Shown: positions 1-10,805, counted from the first letter of the stretch. The stretch: DNA of 64,000 nucleotides from Acinetobacter sp. C26M (GCF_023702675.1 NZ_CP098478.1:1426001-1490000); one strand, 5' to 3'. Notes: generated from the sequence alone by a model not told the origin. Numbers and translations: made by a program.

Positions 1-667
1 CTTAAATGAGTTTAAGGGCGTTGTTGGTCAAGTTCCTTCTCTAGCACCTACCTTTATGCAAATGGACTTTGAAGGTCTATTTACCGCTAGTATGGTTGGG
101 GTCATTTTTGTCTTCTTTATTGTCGATTTATTTGACAGTACAGGTACGCTGGTGGGTGTGTCGCATCGTGCAGGTTTACTTCAAGATGGTAAATTGCCAC
201 GTTTGAAAAAAGCATTATTTGCAGATTCAACAGCAATTGTCGCAGGCGCCGCTTTAGGTACATCGTCTACAACGCCTTATATTGAGTCAGCTTCTGGTGT
301 TGCGGCTGGTGGACGTACGGGTTTAACTGCGGTTGTTGTTGCATTCCTATTCATTGGTTGCTTGTTTTTGGCGCCATTGGCTCAATCTGTTCCAGGTTTC
401 GCGACAGCACCTGCATTGTTATTCATTGGTGTGTTGATGATCCAAGGGATCACACATATCGATTGGGATGACATTACAGAAGCCGTTCCTGCATTTTTAA
501 CCATCGTGTTTATGCCATTTACCTATTCAATTGCAGATGGTATCGCGATGGGCTTTATCAGCTATGCATTGGTTAAATTACTGACAGGAAAAGCAAAGAC
601 AGTTCCTTATATGGTCTGGATTATTGCGGCACTGTGGGTATTCAAGTTTGTTGCATTTGGCGGCTAA
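1..667 (+). CDS. AzgA-type purine permease (NCS2 family), 3' part only
   Basis: This is the C-terminal part of a nucleobase:cation symporter of the adenine/guanine/hypoxanthine (AzgA, COG2252) branch. The frame is open from base 2, so the gene begins before the window; about 221 residues are visible. Family features are the FDSTGTLVGV stretch and the TSSTTPYIESASG motif, followed by several hydrophobic membrane segments and a short polar end. It would import purine bases by proton symport across the inner membrane. The next gene on the same strand is an adenine-deaminase-like enzyme, which suggests adenine uptake, although a UUCG hairpin terminator lies between them. Family call is firm; exact substrate is inferred. 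Confidence 0.88.
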   Translation, partial: LNEFKGVVGQVPSLAPTFMQMDFEGLFTASMVGVIFVFFIVDLFDSTGTLVGVSHRAGLLQDGKLPRLKKALFADSTAIVAGAALGTSSTTPYIESASGVAAGGRTGLTAVVVAFLFIGCLFLAPLAQSVPGFATAPALLFIGVLMIQGITHIDWDDITEAVPAFLTIVFMPFTYSIADGIAMGFISYALVKLLTGKAKTVPYMVWIIAALWVFKFVAFGG

Positions 668-728
668 GCAAATTCTTTTATCATTTTCTTCTTGAGCTGT
701 ATGTGTTTGCAGCTCATTGTGAAGAGAG

Positions 729-1781
<1,053 letters not shown>

Positions 1782-1783
1782 AT

Positions 1784-1814
1784 AAAAAAAACCGCGTAAA
1801 GCGGTTTTTTTTCT
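1784..1814. terminator. Bidirectional terminator between convergent genes
   Basis: A hairpin AAAACCGC..GCGGTTTT flanked by A-run and T-run serves the deaminase (plus) and the b561 gene (minus), which converge here. Confidence 0.8.
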
Positions 1815-1824
1815 GTCTTAAGGT

Positions 1825-2379
1825 TTATTTAGGCTGGCGTAACATACTGAGTAAGACATTATCTTTGTCAATTAGGTGATGTTTGATGGCAGCCAAAGCA
1901 TGCCCTGCAACGAGGAGACCTGCAAACCATGACAAGTAAATATGTAAAGGTTTAACGATAGCCAATAATTCAGGATTATCTTGTACTAAACGTGGAATTT
2001 CAAATAAGTATAAAATAGGAGCAGGATGTCCAGCACTCCAGCTAAATAGACAGCCTGTGATTGGTAGTGCTAGCAGCATGAGGTAGAGGAATAAATGCCC
2101 GACATGTGCCAACATTTTCATTGTTGGTGACATGGTATTTGGTAATTCAGGTGCAGGGTGGGTGTAGCGCCAAAAAATACGGATAACGACTAAGAAGATA
2201 ATGGTGGTTGCTATATTTTTATGTAGGGTAATGACTGTTCCTTTGAAACTCCCATCGGCATCGTAGCTGAGAAAATTGCCACTATAAAAACCGATAAGCC
2301 AAGCAATGATAAAAATAGCAGCCATGAGCCAATGTAAAACTTGCGCAGTGCGTGTGTAATATTGTGCTGAGGTTGACAT
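1825..2379 (-). CDS. Cytochrome b561 family protein
   Basis: A 184-residue inner-membrane di-haem cytochrome b561 homologue of the bacterial CybB/YodB type. It opens with a short cytoplasmic stretch, YYTRTAQVLHWLMA, whose histidine is a haem-ligand candidate. It has about four transmembrane segments; further histidines occur at LHKN, HVGHLF and the C-terminal AGHALAAIKHHLID. Proteins of this family pass electrons between quinol and other acceptors and often help with superoxide or redox balance. It stands alone, convergent with the deaminase gene. The family call is secure; the physiological partner is unknown. Confidence 0.85.
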   Translation of the reverse strand: MSTSAQYYTRTAQVLHWLMAAIFIIAWLIGFYSGNFLSYDADGSFKGTVITLHKNIATTIIFLVVIRIFWRYTHPAPELPNTMSPTMKMLAHVGHLFLYLMLLALPITGCLFSWSAGHPAPILYLFEIPRLVQDNPELLAIVKPLHIYLSWFAGLLVAGHALAAIKHHLIDKDNVLLSMLRQPK

Positions 2380-2598
2380 CGCAACATCCTAGCTGTGATA
2401 TGAGTTCTTTGATTTTAGATAGCACTTTTTCCTGCTCATACAGTGTAAATGTAACGGAGCGTTTTACGAGTGGAACGTTGTAGTGCTTATAAATCATTTA
2501 TCATTGTTATATTATGTAAAGATAGCACAGGGTCATATCATAAAACGTGTCATTTAGGCACAATACGCCTGCCAAAATTTAGATACGGAATAGAAATC

Positions 2599-2982
2599 AT
2601 GAAAAAGTTGGTACTTATTGTTGCTCCTGTTGTTTTAGCTTTAACAGGCTGTGTTACTCCAGATGGAAATAACTCAGTGGGTACAACTTCACAGCAGTTA
2701 GGTATGGCTGCGTTAAAAGTTGCTGTAAATGCCAAATGTATTAATGAGATTAATACACTACCAGCATGGAAAACTGCGACACGCGTAATGACCGCAGAAC
2801 AGCGTGAAAATATTCAAACTGAAGTGTGTGGCTGTGTCAGTGAAAAAGCGCCAAACAGCGTAACCGCAGTTGAATTAGCGACAGCAGCGATTGATCCGAC
2901 AGCGCGTGCGACGATTGTAACTCAAGTGGTTTCTCAAACTGTAAATGCTTGTGTGGCTGAAACTTTCAAGAAAGTAGGTTAA
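2599..2982 (+). CDS. Small secreted lipoprotein of unknown function
   Basis: A 127-residue protein with a classical lipoprotein signal: KK followed by a hydrophobic stretch and the lipobox LTGC, so the mature protein starts at about C18. The mature part has four further cysteines (AKC, the EVCGC pair and NAC), which could form periplasmic disulfides, and a helix-rich, alanine-rich tail. The frame extends upstream to 2470, but the ATG at 2599 is the one that places the signal peptide at the N-terminus. I do not recognise a characterised family; it resembles hypothetical lipoproteins found across Acinetobacter. It lies 39 bases before rnhB. Confidence 0.8.
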   Translation: MKKLVLIVAPVVLALTGCVTPDGNNSVGTTSQQLGMAALKVAVNAKCINEINTLPAWKTATRVMTAEQRENIQTEVCGCVSEKAPNSVTAVELATAAIDPTARATIVTQVVSQTVNACVAETFKKVG

Positions 2983-3021
2983 TAAGATAAGGCTGAGTCA
3001 TCGGCCTTTAGAGATTTTTTT

Positions 3022-3588
3022 ATGAGAGTTGCTGGTGTAGATGAGGCAGGGCGAGGACCATTGGTGGGTTCCGTTGTTGCTGCCGCAGTCATTTTAGATC
3101 CGAATAACCCGATTGAGGGTTTAAATGATTCTAAAAAGTTAACCGAAAAAAAACGGGAAAAGCTGTTCTTGGAGATTCAAGAAAAAGCTTTAGCTTGGTC
3201 AATTGCTGAAGCAACCCATGCTGAAATTGATGAATTTAATATTTTACAAGCAACATTTATTGCAATGCGTCGTGCAGTAGAAGGGTTGGCAACTTCTCCA
3301 GCAAAAGTAATCGTGGATGGTAATCAGATTCCTAAAGGTATTACGATTCCATGTGAAGCGATTGTGGGTGGGGATGCTAGCCATGCAGAAATTAGTGCGG
3401 CCAGTATTTTGGCTAAGGTGACGCGTGACCGTCAAATGCATGAGTTAGATCAGCAATATCCTGATTATGGCTTTGCCAAACACAAAGGTTATCCAACTAA
3501 AGCACATTTTGAAGCGATTGCTGCTCATGGTGTCATTGACCAACACCGTCGTAGTTATGCACCTGTCAAGAAGGCATTAGGGCTGTAA
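3022..3588 (+). CDS. rnhB: Ribonuclease HII
   Basis: A 188-residue type 2 RNase H that removes misincorporated ribonucleotides and RNA from RNA:DNA hybrids. It starts [17 protein letters not shown]7 and E8 are the first two metal-binding catalytic acids, and a third aspartate lies in the IVDGN motif near residue 98. The [16 protein letters not shown] and [11 protein letters not shown] motifs complete the family signature. Length is normal. The gene follows the lipoprotein closely and ends at a strong hairpin shared with csrA. Confidence 0.97.
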   Translation: MRVAGVDEAGRGPLVGSVVAAAVILDPNNPIEGLNDSKKLTEKKREKLFLEIQEKALAWSIAEATHAEIDEFNILQATFIAMRRAVEGLATSPAKVIVDGNQIPKGITIPCEAIVGGDASHAEISAASILAKVTRDRQMHELDQQYPDYGFAKHKGYPTKAHFEAIAAHGVIDQHRRSYAPVKKALGL

Positions 3589-3593
3589 AAACA

Positions 3594-3623
3594 ATTAAAG
3601 CGACTAATTTTAGTCGCTTTAAT
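3594..3623. terminator. Bidirectional terminator, rnhB / csrA
   Basis: A perfect inverted repeat (TTAAAGCGACTA, loop ATTT, TAGTCGCTTTAA) lies between the converging rnhB and csrA genes, with T-rich sides on both strands. Confidence 0.75.
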
Positions 3624-3645
3624 CATTCGAGAAGAATGCGGCATA

Positions 3646-3909
3646 TTAACGATTGAAGTTATTATGTTGAGAAAAATCATTATTCTCTTCTTCATAAGAA
3701 TGTTGGTAATCTTGATCAAGATGTTGCAGATGCTCATGCATGGCACGTTCATGTTGGATACGTTGGTAAATTTCCTCACGATGCACAGAAACTTCTTTTG
3801 GAGCATTTACACCAATACGCACCTGATTGCCTTTTACGCCAAGCACAGTAACACTGACTTGATCCCCAATCATTAATGTTTCTCCGACACGACGGGTCAG
3901 AATCAGCAT
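3646..3909 (-). CDS. csrA: Carbon storage regulator CsrA with long C-terminal tail
   Basis: A homodimeric mRNA-binding regulator that binds GGA motifs in leaders to block or stabilise translation. The N-terminal 60 residues are canonical ([16 protein letters not shown], then [12 protein letters not shown], which holds the RNA-contacting arginine). At 87 residues it is about 25 longer than the 61-residue E. coli protein. The extra tail is rich in His, Gln, Glu and Asn and looks disordered. A TAAGGAG-like ribosome site precedes the ATG. It follows lysC and alaS in a conserved order, but with a 237-base gap containing a hairpin, so it probably has its own promoter. Confidence 0.95.
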   Translation of the reverse strand: MLILTRRVGETLMIGDQVSVTVLGVKGNQVRIGVNAPKEVSVHREEIYQRIQHERAMHEHLQHLDQDYQHSYEEENNDFSQHNNFNR

Positions 3910-4061
3910 GTTTATCTCCTTGCTAGACGCTTAAACTTGCGACAGGGAATTCATTGTTTGAAAGCACAGCCTAATATACAGAAAACTCTAACAGAAATAT
4001 GTAAAAAACATTTTTTTTCGTAAGTTCTGTGAGAGTCTTTTTAAAAACCTCAAGGCTAATA

Positions 4062-4102
4062 TAACAGAGCCACTATAAGAAAAACTATAGTGGCTCTGTT
4101 TT
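4062..4102. terminator. Long hairpin terminator after lysC
   Basis: AACAGAGCCACTATA pairs perfectly with TATAGTGGCTCTGTT around an 8-base loop. The best T-run is on the plus-strand side; on the minus strand, where lysC is read, the tail is TTATATT. It probably ends lysC despite the weaker tail. Confidence 0.65.
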
Positions 4103-4146
4103 TTTTCTTATTTACTTGCGAGTAAATATGTTTAAGCAGCTATTAA

Positions 4147-5427
4147 TTAAGCGCGTGCACTGCTTTCGCCGTGTTCACGATCTAGGCCAAAAGCTGTATG
4201 TAAACAACGAACTGCCAACTCTAAATAGTTTTCTTCGATGATTACCGAAACTTTGATTTCTGATGTAGAAATCATGAGAATATTAATGCTTTCTTCAGCT
4301 AATGCAGTGAACATTTTGCTCGCTACACCTGCATGAGAGCGCATACCAACACCAACGATAGACACTTTTACGATGTCATCACGTGTCACAACTTCACAAC
4401 CATCAATGCTGTTTGCAGTTTGCTCTAAAATCGCTTTTGCTTTTGCCAAGTCATTACGATTTACAGTAAAAGTAAAATCGGTTGTGCCGTCTTCTTCAAC
4501 ATTTTGGATAATCATATCCACTTCGATGTTGGCATTACTGATCGGAGACAAGATTTTAGAGGCGATACCTGGCTCGTCAGGAACACCTAAAATAGTGAGT
4601 TTTGCTTCGTCACGGTTAAATGCAATACCTGCGATGATTGGTTGTTCCATATCGTCTTCCGCCTCAGTCGTAATTAGTGTGCCTACGTTTTGTTTGAAAT
4701 CTTCATCAAATGCGCCATCATTATCGTTATCAAAGCTCGATAATACACGTAATGGCACTTGATATTTGCCTGCGAATTCAACAGAGCGAATTTGTAAAAC
4801 TTTCGAACCTAAAGATGCCATTTCTAGCATTTCTTCAAAAGAAATACGGTCAACTTTCTTCGCTTTAGGCGCTACACGAGGATCGGTGGTATAAACACCA
4901 TCTACATCGGTATAAATTTGGCATTCATCGGCTTTTAGTGCTGCTGCAAGCGCAACGCCTGAAGTATCAGAACCACCACGACCTAGAGTGGTGATATTGC
5001 CATTGGCATCATAACCTTGGAAACCAGCGACAACGATGACACGGCCCGCATCTAAATCAGCGGTCATTACATCAGTATCAATTGATTCAATACGTGCTTT
5101 GGTAAACGCGCTGTCAGTTTTAATACCAACTTGACGACCTGTATATGATTTAGCTTCTACACCAATTGAATTCAGTGCCATCGCTAACATGGAAATCGTT
5201 ACTTGTTCACCCGTTGACACCATTTGATCTAATTCACGTGGGTCAGGGGTGCTGGTAATGGCTTTGGCAAGCGCAAGTAAGCGGTTAGTTTCACCACTCA
5301 TTGCTGATACAACCACGACCACCTTGTGGCCATGATCATGCCAACGCTTGACACGATGAGCAACATTTAAAATGCGCTCAGGAGTACCCATAGAGGTACC
5401 GCCATATTTTTGAACGATTAATGCCAT
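4147..5427 (-). CDS. lysC: Aspartate kinase
   Basis: A 426-residue monofunctional aspartokinase that makes aspartyl-4-phosphate, the first step to lysine, threonine, methionine and diaminopimelate. The kinase domain begins ALIVQKYGGTSMG (K7, GGTS at 9-12). A GRGGSDTSG motif near residue 150 and the TDVDGVYTTDPR segment follow. Two ACT regulatory domains (from about residue 265) carry feedback control, with the ILGVPDEPGIASKI and IVGVGMRSHAGVASKMF motifs. It lies 66 bases downstream of alaS on the same strand, a common arrangement in gammaproteobacteria. No riboswitch is visible in the short gap. Confidence 0.96.
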   Translation of the reverse strand: MALIVQKYGGTSMGTPERILNVAHRVKRWHDHGHKVVVVVSAMSGETNRLLALAKAITSTPDPRELDQMVSTGEQVTISMLAMALNSIGVEAKSYTGRQVGIKTDSAFTKARIESIDTDVMTADLDAGRVIVVAGFQGYDANGNITTLGRGGSDTSGVALAAALKADECQIYTDVDGVYTTDPRVAPKAKKVDRISFEEMLEMASLGSKVLQIRSVEFAGKYQVPLRVLSSFDNDNDGAFDEDFKQNVGTLITTEAEDDMEQPIIAGIAFNRDEAKLTILGVPDEPGIASKILSPISNANIEVDMIIQNVEEDGTTDFTFTVNRNDLAKAKAILEQTANSIDGCEVVTRDDIVKVSIVGVGMRSHAGVASKMFTALAEESINILMISTSEIKVSVIIEENYLELAVRCLHTAFGLDREHGESSARA

Positions 5428-5493
5428 AGTTGTTCCATATAAGCCATGACCCTGAGAGGCATCAGGGTCAGTTACACAAAAGTGAAGTCTTTA

Positions 5494-8169
5494 TTACTGC
5501 TCAAGCCAAGCAGGTAATGCTGCAATGACTTGATCAAACTTCTCGTTAAGTGGCGCGCCACCTTGTGCTAAGTCAGGTTTACCACCACCTTTACCACCAA
5601 GCTCTTGAGCCAAGTGTTTGATGATGTCACCTGCTTTTAGAGTTGCAGCGTATTGTTTAGCGACGGAAGCGATTAAACTCACTTTATCACCTTCAACACC
5701 AGCTAAAATAATGACTGCATCTTCTAATTTTGATTTTACGCTGTCATGAAGATTGCGTAATGATTTGGCATCTAAACCTTTTACCGATGTGATAAGCGTT
5801 TGACGACCTGCAATTTCTTTCACTTGATCTAAAAGTTCAGCCGCTTGGAAGCTGGCTAATTTTTGATTCAATTGTTCGATTTGCTTTTGTAGGCTAGAAG
5901 CAGTTTCAACAATTGCTTCAACTTTCTCTACAGTTTGGTCTTTTTGCGCTTTCAACAAACCGTTGATGATTTGGATATCTGTTTCTGCTTTTTGAACTAC
6001 TTCAAGCGCTTTGCTGCCAGTCACGGCTTCAATACGACGAACACCCGCAGCAACACCACCTTCAGAAGTGATTTTAAATAGACCAATATCACCCGTACGC
6101 TTAACGTGAATACCGCCACAAAGTTCGATAGAGAAGTTTTTCTCTTCAATAATAGAACCCATAGACAGTACGCGAACTTCTTCGCCATACTTCTCACCGA
6201 ACAGCATCATTGCGCCTTTGGCTTTCGCTGATTCAATATCAAGTAATTCAGTTGTTACAGGGCTATTGGCAATGACTTCGGCATTGACTAAACGTTCAAT
6301 CTGTTGCAATTGTTCAAATGACACAGGTTGGTCATTGGCAAAGTCAAAACGTAAAATATCGCTTGCAACCAAAGAACCTTTTTGTTGTACATGCTCACCC
6401 AGAATTTGACGTAAAGCCGCATGTAGAAGGTGAGTCGCTGAGTGATTACGCGCTGTTGCTGCACGAATGTCTGCTTTAACGGTAGCTTCAACATTCTGAG
6501 CTGCTTTTAGGCTACCCATGGTCACGATACCCTGATGGACAAAAGCACCGCCAGATTTTTTAGTATCTTGTACCTCGAAGATACCTGTATCGTTTTTGAA
6601 GATACCTGTATCACCGATTTGACCACCGCTTTCTGCATAGAAAGGAGTTTGGTTCAATACGATAAGCGCTTCGTCACCTTCGTTGATTTCATCAACTTGC
6701 ACGCCATCTTTATAGATTGCAACAATTTGACCTTGGCCTTGAGTTGCATCATAACCGTCAAATTGGGTTTCGCCTTCAACTTTCACAATGCTGTTGTAGT
6801 CAACTGCGAATTTACCTGCATCACGTGCGCGTTGGCGTTGTGCTGCCATTTCAACTTCGAAGCCAGCTTCGTCAATCGTGAGATCACGTTCACGTGCGAT
6901 ATCAGCAGTTAAATCTGTTGGGAAGCCGTAAGTATCGTAAAGTTTAAATACGGTTTCACCAGCAATCACATTGCCTTTCAGTTGCGCTAATTCACCTTCT
7001 AACAACTTCAAGCCTTGCTCAAGTGTTTTAGCGAATTGCTCTTCTTCTTTAAGCAGTTGTGCTTCGATGCGTGCTTGTTGAGCTGCAAGTTCAGGATATG
7101 CTTCACCCATGACTTCAATCAGTGGCTGTAACATCTTATAGAAGAATGAACCTGTTGCACCTAGCTTGTTACCATGACGTACGGCACGACGAATGATACG
7201 ACGTAACACATAACCACGGCCTTCATTTGAAGGATTTACACCGTCAGCAATCAAGAATGAACATGAACGTGCATGGTCAGCAATGACTTTTAATGATGCT
7301 GGATATTCAACTGGTTTATTTTGTGCTTTCGCTTCAGCTTCAATTGCAGTGGTATCTAAACCAATGATTTCAGCGGCTGCTTTTAATAAGTGCTGGAACA
7401 AGTCAATTTCATAGTTTGAATTAACGTGTTGTAAAACAGCAGAGATACGTTCCAAGCCCATACCTGTATCAACAGAAGGCGCTGGAAGAGGGTGCATAAC
7501 ACCATCAGCAGTACGGTTGAACTGCATGAAAACGTTGTTCCAGATTTCGATGAAACGGTCGCCATCTTCTTCTGGTGTACCTGGCAAACCACCCCAAATG
7601 TGGTCACCGTGGTCAAAGAAAATTTCAGAACATGGACCACAAGGACCTGTATCACCCATTGCCCAGAAGTTATCTGATGCGTATTTTCCGCCTTTGTTAT
7701 CACCGATACGGATAATACGATCCGCGTCTAAGCCGATTTCTTTATTCCAGATCTCAAACGCTTCATCATCAGTATGATAAACCGTCGCATATAAACGATC
7801 TTTCGGGAGGGCTAACCATTGTTCGCTAGTTAAGAAATCCCAAGCAAATTTCAACGCATCACGTTTGAAATAATCACCAAAGGAGAAGTTGCCTAACATT
7901 TCAAAGAAAGTGTGGTGGCGCGCGGTATAACCGACGTTATCGAGGTCGTTGTGTTTACCACCGGCACGAACACATTTTTGTGATGAAACAGCACGGACAT
8001 AGTCGCGTTTTTCTAAACCTAAGAAACAATCTTTAAACTGGTTCATACCAGCATTGGTAAACAGCAAAGTTGGGTCGTTGGCAGGAACGAGAGAACTCGA
8101 AGCAACACGTGTATGGCCTTGCGATTCGAAATAACGCAAAAAGGCTTCACGGATTTCAGCTGATGTCAT
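5494..8169 (-). CDS. alaS: Alanine--tRNA ligase
   Basis: Charges tRNA-Ala and edits Ser/Gly mischarges. The 891-residue product begins [19 protein letters not shown]. It contains the class II core ([32 protein letters not shown]), the editing site ([12 protein letters not shown] and [13 protein letters not shown]) and the C-terminal [15 protein letters not shown]-Ala region. The frame runs upstream to a TTG at 8190 that has a closer GGAG, but the ATG at 8169 gives the family's usual N-terminus, so I chose it; the ribosome site for that ATG is weak. It heads alaS-lysC. Confidence 0.95.
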   Translation of the reverse strand: MTSAEIREAFLRYFESQGHTRVASSSLVPANDPTLLFTNAGMNQFKDCFLGLEKRDYVRAVSSQKCVRAGGKHNDLDNVGYTARHHTFFEMLGNFSFGDYFKRDALKFAWDFLTSEQWLALPKDRLYATVYHTDDEAFEIWNKEIGLDADRIIRIGDNKGGKYASDNFWAMGDTGPCGPCSEIFFDHGDHIWGGLPGTPEEDGDRFIEIWNNVFMQFNRTADGVMHPLPAPSVDTGMGLERISAVLQHVNSNYEIDLFQHLLKAAAEIIGLDTTAIEAEAKAQNKPVEYPASLKVIADHARSCSFLIADGVNPSNEGRGYVLRRIIRRAVRHGNKLGATGSFFYKMLQPLIEVMGEAYPELAAQQARIEAQLLKEEEQFAKTLEQGLKLLEGELAQLKGNVIAGETVFKLYDTYGFPTDLTADIARERDLTIDEAGFEVEMAAQRQRARDAGKFAVDYNSIVKVEGETQFDGYDATQGQGQIVAIYKDGVQVDEINEGDEALIVLNQTPFYAESGGQIGDTGIFKNDTGIFEVQDTKKSGGAFVHQGIVTMGSLKAAQNVEATVKADIRAATARNHSATHLLHAALRQILGEHVQQKGSLVASDILRFDFANDQPVSFEQLQQIERLVNAEVIANSPVTTELLDIESAKAKGAMMLFGEKYGEEVRVLSMGSIIEEKNFSIELCGGIHVKRTGDIGLFKITSEGGVAAGVRRIEAVTGSKALEVVQKAETDIQIINGLLKAQKDQTVEKVEAIVETASSLQKQIEQLNQKLASFQAAELLDQVKEIAGRQTLITSVKGLDAKSLRNLHDSVKSKLEDAVIILAGVEGDKVSLIASVAKQYAATLKAGDIIKHLAQELGGKGGGKPDLAQGGAPLNEKFDQVIAALPAWLEQ

Positions 8170-8441
8170 AAAGCGAGTACTCACAACCAAGACACTCCAT
8201 AATTTTGAATTTGGCTATATGCAACAAAGTCCGTTGTTTTTGATGTTCTACAATCGAACCCATTGCGTGGCATAGATTTTAAAGGTGCTAAATTATAACG
8301 GAAAATACGCCCCTCACCAACGATTTTACAAGCAATATCATATAAAACTGTGTTTAAGCTAAAAATCTATATTCAACGATGCGCCTGATGTTTTACCATA
8401 TAGCATAGAAAAGATGATGTTTTTATGAATAAGGACCCTAC

Positions 8442-9467
8442 ATGCAACGTATCGCTATCAATGGATTTGGTCGAATTGGTCGAAATGTATTACGTGCATG
8501 GTTTGAAAGTCCAAAACAGTTTCAGTTTGAAATCGTTGCCATCAATGACATTGCAGATGTGCAAACTTTGGTGCATTTGTTTAAGTACGATACGACACAT
8601 GGTCGTTTTGCAGGTCAAGTTGAAATTCAAATTGAAAATCAACATATTTTTTTGAATATCCAGTCCAATCAACGTCAGTTAAAACTACAGGTTTTTAAGC
8701 AGGCTCAGCCAGAATTATTGCCTTGGGCCGATTTACACATTGATGTGGTGCTTGAATGTACGGGGCTATTCCGTTCACGTGCCGATGCCACACGTCATGT
8801 TGAGGCAGGTGCGAAGCGTGTGATTATTGGTGCTGCGCCTTTTGATTCTGTCGATGCAGCGATTGTCTATGGCGTCAATCACAATGACGTAAAGGCTACA
8901 GATCAAATCATCTCCAGTGTCTCATGTACCACACAGGCCTTAGTGCCGTTGGTCAAAATTATTGATGATGCCTTTGGTATTGATACCGCATTAATGACAG
9001 AAATTCATGCGGTCACAGCAGATCAATCGGTTTTGGACCATGCGCATCGGGATTTACGTCGTGCACGAGCGTCTGGGCAAAATATTATTCCAACCACATC
9101 GAGTGCCTTGGGTGCGTTAAAACAAGTCATGCCAAAAATGGAAGATCGTATTGATGGTTATTCGATTCGCGTACCAACCATAAATGTTGCAGCAATTGAT
9201 CTTACTTTTGTCTCGCATTCACCAATTACTGTACATAAAGTCAATGAAGTATTAACGAAGGCAGCTCAGTACGATTATGCGCAAATCATGCAAGTGACAG
9301 ATGAAGACCTTGTTTCAAGTGACTTTAATCATTCACCTTATTCGCTCATTGTAGATTTAACTCAAACCATGGTAGTGGGGCATCAAGCAAAAGTTTTTGC
9401 GTGGTATGATAATGAATGGGGATATGCAAATCGTTTACTGGATTTGTGCGAATCTTTTTGTGATTAA
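8442..9467 (+). CDS. GAPDH-family dehydrogenase, Epd/GapB-like
   Basis: A 341-residue NAD(P)-dependent phosphorylating aldehyde dehydrogenase of the GAPDH fold. The Rossmann motif GFGRIGR is at residues 8-14, the catalytic cysteine is C162 (SVSCTTQ) and the base is H189. The DLRRARASGQNIIP and VRVPTINVAAIDL-type stretches resemble erythrose-4-phosphate dehydrogenase (Epd), which feeds pyridoxal phosphate synthesis, more than glycolytic GapA. The usual SCTTN asparagine is glutamine here. No pdx, pgk or fba gene is adjacent, so the substrate (erythrose-4-P or glyceraldehyde-3-P) is open. It is divergent from alaS. Confidence 0.82.
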   Translation: MQRIAINGFGRIGRNVLRAWFESPKQFQFEIVAINDIADVQTLVHLFKYDTTHGRFAGQVEIQIENQHIFLNIQSNQRQLKLQVFKQAQPELLPWADLHIDVVLECTGLFRSRADATRHVEAGAKRVIIGAAPFDSVDAAIVYGVNHNDVKATDQIISSVSCTTQALVPLVKIIDDAFGIDTALMTEIHAVTADQSVLDHAHRDLRRARASGQNIIPTTSSALGALKQVMPKMEDRIDGYSIRVPTINVAAIDLTFVSHSPITVHKVNEVLTKAAQYDYAQIMQVTDEDLVSSDFNHSPYSLIVDLTQTMVVGHQAKVFAWYDNEWGYANRLLDLCESFCD

Positions 9468-9505
9468 TTTTTTAATAAAATATAAAAAATAATTTGGAGC
9501 AGCGA

Positions 9506-9817
9506 ATGACATTGATAGTGATTTGGGGTTTTCTCATCGTTTTATTGGTAGCGGTTGTTTTTTTATTCTGGTTTCAGTTTAAAAATGTAGACGTACAAAA
9601 CCAAGATGTTCAAGTTTTGCAACTTGAAGAAAAAGTTGTGCATCTAGAATTACATCTGAAAAAGAGTTTAGAAATCATGCAAGATCTTGCCAAGAAGATG
9701 CATGTACAACAAGAAGTTTTGGATCGGACTGTGGCAAATATCGCTGCTTTAGAAAAGCAAAATGTTGAAATGGTAAATTTGCTAGAAATTGTAGTAAAGG
9801 GCGGAAAAGGAACTTAA
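9506..9817 (+). CDS. Single-TM coiled-coil protein, unknown function
   Basis: A 103-residue protein with one N-terminal membrane segment (about residues 3-25, very rich in V, L, I and F) and then a helical region with heptad-like leucine and valine spacing (about 35-95), predicted to be a coiled coil. The start at 9506 is supported by a GGAG seven bases upstream; a TTG at 9494 is less likely. It resembles small membrane-anchored hypothetical proteins of Acinetobacter and has a topology similar to divisome or envelope scaffold proteins, but no family is recognisable. It lies between the dehydrogenase and a GNAT gene on the same strand. Confidence 0.75.
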   Translation: MTLIVIWGFLIVLLVAVVFLFWFQFKNVDVQNQDVQVLQLEEKVVHLELHLKKSLEIMQDLAKKMHVQQEVLDRTVANIAALEKQNVEMVNLLEIVVKGGKGT

Positions 9818-9885
9818 TAAATATTAAGTTAATTTCTGGGAATCTTTTATAAAAAATCAGATTCACGATAAGTTCGAGGTATTGA

Positions 9886-10389
9886 ATGAGCCCAGAATTT
9901 GATGAATTGGTGGTTCGTCTCATCACCGAGGAGGATTGGAAAATCCTTAAAACCGTTCGTTTAGAGTCGCTGCTTGATAGTCCAGACGTTTTCGCTGTTA
10001 ATTATGCCACTGCGGAGAAATATAGTGAGTCTGAATGGCGTGACCGCGCCTCACAAAATTTTCAAAATCAATATATTTTAGCAATTAAAGGGAATCGGGC
10101 AATTGGGATTGTTGGCGCAACTCAAAACGCTGTACATGAATTTAATGTGATCGCGATGTGGGTTAACCCTATGTTTCGTGGTCGTGGTATAGCCGATCTT
10201 CTGATTTCTGCAATTAAGAATTTAGCAATTTCTAAAGGTCATTCTAGGATTGTATTAAGCGTATCTCCAGAAAATGAGCGAGCAGTCTGTTTATATGCTA
10301 GGCACGATTTTGTGTTTATACCTGAATGGGAGTCTTTAGCCCTGAGTTCAGGTGAAAGAAATCAAAAAATGGAATGTGTGTTTTTTTAA
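9886..10389 (+). CDS. GNAT family N-acetyltransferase
   Basis: A 167-residue acetyl-CoA-dependent acetyltransferase. The acetyl-CoA pyrophosphate loop is MFRGRGIADLL (near residues 95-105), followed by the VSPENERAVCLYARHDFVFIPE motif typical of the GNAT C-terminal half. An N-terminal VRLITEEDWKILKTVRLESL stretch matches strand 1 and helix 1. The substrate cannot be told from sequence: small molecule, antibiotic or protein N-terminus are all possible. It sits 68 bases after the coiled-coil gene. Confidence 0.85.
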   Translation: MSPEFDELVVRLITEEDWKILKTVRLESLLDSPDVFAVNYATAEKYSESEWRDRASQNFQNQYILAIKGNRAIGIVGATQNAVHEFNVIAMWVNPMFRGRGIADLLISAIKNLAISKGHSRIVLSVSPENERAVCLYARHDFVFIPEWESLALSSGERNQKMECVFF

Positions 10390-10805
10390 TAAAGGCTAAG
10401 CACAAGACCTTCAGGCGTTTCATTTATTTCGGATAATCGCTGCTTAAAAGGCTCGTAATTTCGGAACCGGAGTCTTACATGTAACGCCCAGGCAATCAAT
10501 GCTATAAAAAATCAAACTTGATCAATTGCAAGCAGGGCGATAGTTCAGATGTTGCGCAGTTCTTTGAAGTAAGAACATGGGTATATACGAGTAATGAGTA
10601 GTTTCAATCTATTGAATATACTCGTTAATTTTTCCTATTTGATTGAGTCAGTTGGTTCTTAAATCCGAAAGAATTATTCAAATTCGAAGGTGCATCACAG
10701 AAATCTTCGTGCTACACTACGCTGAATCGGGCATTCACCCGATTTTTTTATGTGGTTGCTTTTTGTGTGGATGCTTCCACATTGAACAGATTTTAGGTTT
10801 GGAAC
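10390..10805. other. 416-base gap with predicted RNA structures, no gene
   Basis: I see no convincing coding sequence here. Two structures stand out. A 10-base arm (GGCGTTTCAT, 10414-10423) pairs at 9 of 10 positions with ATGTAACGCC (10479-10488). An ACGAGTA..TACTCGT hairpin (10587-10625) is followed by TAATTTTT, as in a terminator. A TACACT box at 10713-10718 and a small hairpin (ATCGGG..CCCGAT with T-run, 10727-10749) lie just before hisZ. Confidence 0.5.

Noticed and set aside
4062..4102. Hairpin after lysC considered as a riboswitch for csrA
   Set aside because: It is a simple stem with a T-run and no conserved aptamer features.
6535..6912. 125-codon plus-strand ORF inside alaS
   Set aside because: Antisense shadow of a well-conserved gene, with no ribosome site or recognisable domain.
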